A stretch of 6,802 bases of DNA from the NCBI GenBank assembly GCA_934725855.1, contig CAKVCL010000063.1, forward strand, positions 1 to 6,802, given 5' to 3'. Positions 6,153 through 6,802 of the stretch are shown here, one piece after another. The DNA comes from an uncultured Cellulosilyticum sp. GTDB taxonomy: Bacteria; Bacillota; Clostridia; Lachnospirales; Cellulosilyticaceae. Within the stretch, counting starts at the first letter, position 1, and each line of letters starts with the position of its first letter. A program made the translations under genes and the position numbers. The notes beneath the pieces are model-generated. The model searched no databases and was not told where the DNA came from. It saw nothing but the letters and a program-made list of their open reading frames with translations.

Positions 6153-6802
6153 ATGGCAACGAAGTTATATCCAATAGGCATGCAGACCTTCTCTGAGATT
6201 CGAGAGGAGGACTTTCTCTATGTAGATAAGACGGAGTACATCTATCGTATGACTCATACGAGTGGAAAGTATTTCTTCTTGAGTCGTCCACGTCGTTTTG
6301 GCAAATCCCTTTTGGTTTCGACTTTTGAGAGTTACTTCGAGGGAAAGAAGGAACTCTTTAAGGGACTTGCTATTGAAAAACTGGAGAAGGAGTGGACGAA
6401 ATATCCTGTGCTTCACTTTAGCTTGGCTGGTGGAAAGCACATGGAGAAAGACCAATTTGTGCGTTATCTCTTGTACATATTGAAGGTAAATGAAGAAAAA
6501 TTTGGCATCGTCAATGATTCTCCTGACCCGAATGTTCGTATGCTTAATTTAATAAAAACGGTATATGAACAGACTGGGCAGAAGGTCGTTGTGCTCATTG
6601 ATGAATACGATGCTCCTTTGCTCGATGTGGTGCACGAGGATACTAGCTTGGATATTTTGAGAGAGGTGATGCGCAATTTCTATAGTCCCTTAAAATATAG
6701 CGACAGAATGCTGCGTTTTGTTTTCCTTACAGGTATCACCAAGTTCTCGCAAGTTAGCATCTTCAGTGAACTGAACAATATCACAAATGTGTCGATGGAC
6801 GA
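6153..6802 (+). CDS. AAA-ATPase-like / PD-(D/E)XK nuclease-like protein, copy B (3' end outside window)
   Basis: The gene opens at ATG 6153 and stays open for 216 complete codons to the window edge. The start is supported by the promoter ending 28 bp upstream and by the N-terminal signature IGMQTFSEIREEDFLYVDKT, which is typical of the first residues of PF09820 proteins. It contains the same P-loop-like RPRRFGKSLL (Lys at 6303-6305) and Walker B-like VVVLIDEYDAP as copy A. Only about 13 residues differ over the roughly 192 that can be compared, for example Lys/Glu, Leu/Phe and Asp/Tyr exchanges mostly between the two ATPase motifs. The PD-(D/E)XK part, if present, lies beyond the window; the family and the close paralog make it likely. 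No frameshift or stop is visible. It has its own promoter behind a terminator, so it is probably expressed independently of the thioredoxin-like gene. Confidence 0.9.
   Translation, partial: MATKLYPIGMQTFSEIREEDFLYVDKTEYIYRMTHTSGKYFFLSRPRRFGKSLLVSTFESYFEGKKELFKGLAIEKLEKEWTKYPVLHFSLAGGKHMEKDQFVRYLLYILKVNEEKFGIVNDSPDPNVRMLNLIKTVYEQTGQKVVVLIDEYDAPLLDVVHEDTSLDILREVMRNFYSPLKYSDRMLRFVFLTGITKFSQVSIFSELNNITNVSMD
6225..6802 (+). repeat. Direct repeat, right copy (paralogous gene segment)
   Basis: This is the partner of 1-578 with a constant offset of 6224 bases and no gaps. Perfectly shared blocks include 6225-6298 and 6309-6364, covering the family signature, the P-loop and the following helix. Another shared block (6599-6650) covers the Walker B segment. 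Mismatches concentrate around 6365-6394 and 6455-6524. Confidence 0.95.

Noticed and set aside
6298..6676. Short frames on both strands inside copy B
   Set aside because: They overlap the paralogous ATPase gene whose frame continues to the window end, and the minus-strand frame at 6464-6676 has a near-identical twin opposite copy A only because the sense gene is duplicated.
1..6802. Composite transposon or insertion sequence bounded by the two direct repeats
   Set aside because: No transposase or integrase, no terminal inverted repeats and no target-site duplication could be seen; the repeats are explained by paralogous coding sequence.

Overview
The window looks like chromosome from a gut or oral Bacteroidales bacterium, most likely Prevotella/Segatella. 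Three things point there: exact TAnnTTTG -7 promoter boxes in front of all three visible gene starts, AT-rich leaders without Shine-Dalgarno sequences, and protein families typical of that group. The genus is an inference from these features, not from a database match.

Layout: (1) 1-1491 (+) is the 3' part of an AAA-ATPase-like / PD-(D/E)XK nuclease-like gene, lacking only about 24 N-terminal codons at the window edge. (2) 1492-1612 is a convergent intergenic gap with one long hairpin. (3) 1613-3343 (-) encodes a predicted lipoprotein with TPR repeats, one internal membrane helix, a coiled coil and a C-terminal segment resembling a degenerate LuxR-type helix-turn-helix. (4) 3344-3625 is an AT-rich divergent intergenic region with a promoter for each side and an imperfect inverted repeat. 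(5) 3626-6022 (+) encodes a 798-aa exported protein with a C-terminal TlpA/thioredoxin-like domain (WCAPC) behind about 650 residues of poorly characterised sequence. (6) 6023-6152 holds a strong intrinsic terminator whose loop contains the -33 element of the next promoter. (7) 6153-6802 (+) is the 5' part of a second AAA-ATPase-like/PD-(D/E)XK gene, about 90% identical in DNA to the first over the 578 bases both show.

How the parts relate: the two central genes are divergently transcribed and are both predicted to act at the envelope, one as a possible membrane-spanning sensor/regulator and the other as a periplasmic thiol-disulfide protein. A functional link is plausible but unproven. The flanking ATPase/nuclease-like paralogs are in direct orientation with a 6224-bp offset. 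They bracket the central pair as long direct repeats and could support recombination or gene conversion. I saw no transposase, tRNA, rRNA, CRISPR array or defined mobile-element ends. The most notable content is the flanking paralog pair and the unusual architecture of the TPR protein. I do not see a clearly new multi-gene defence or mobile system.
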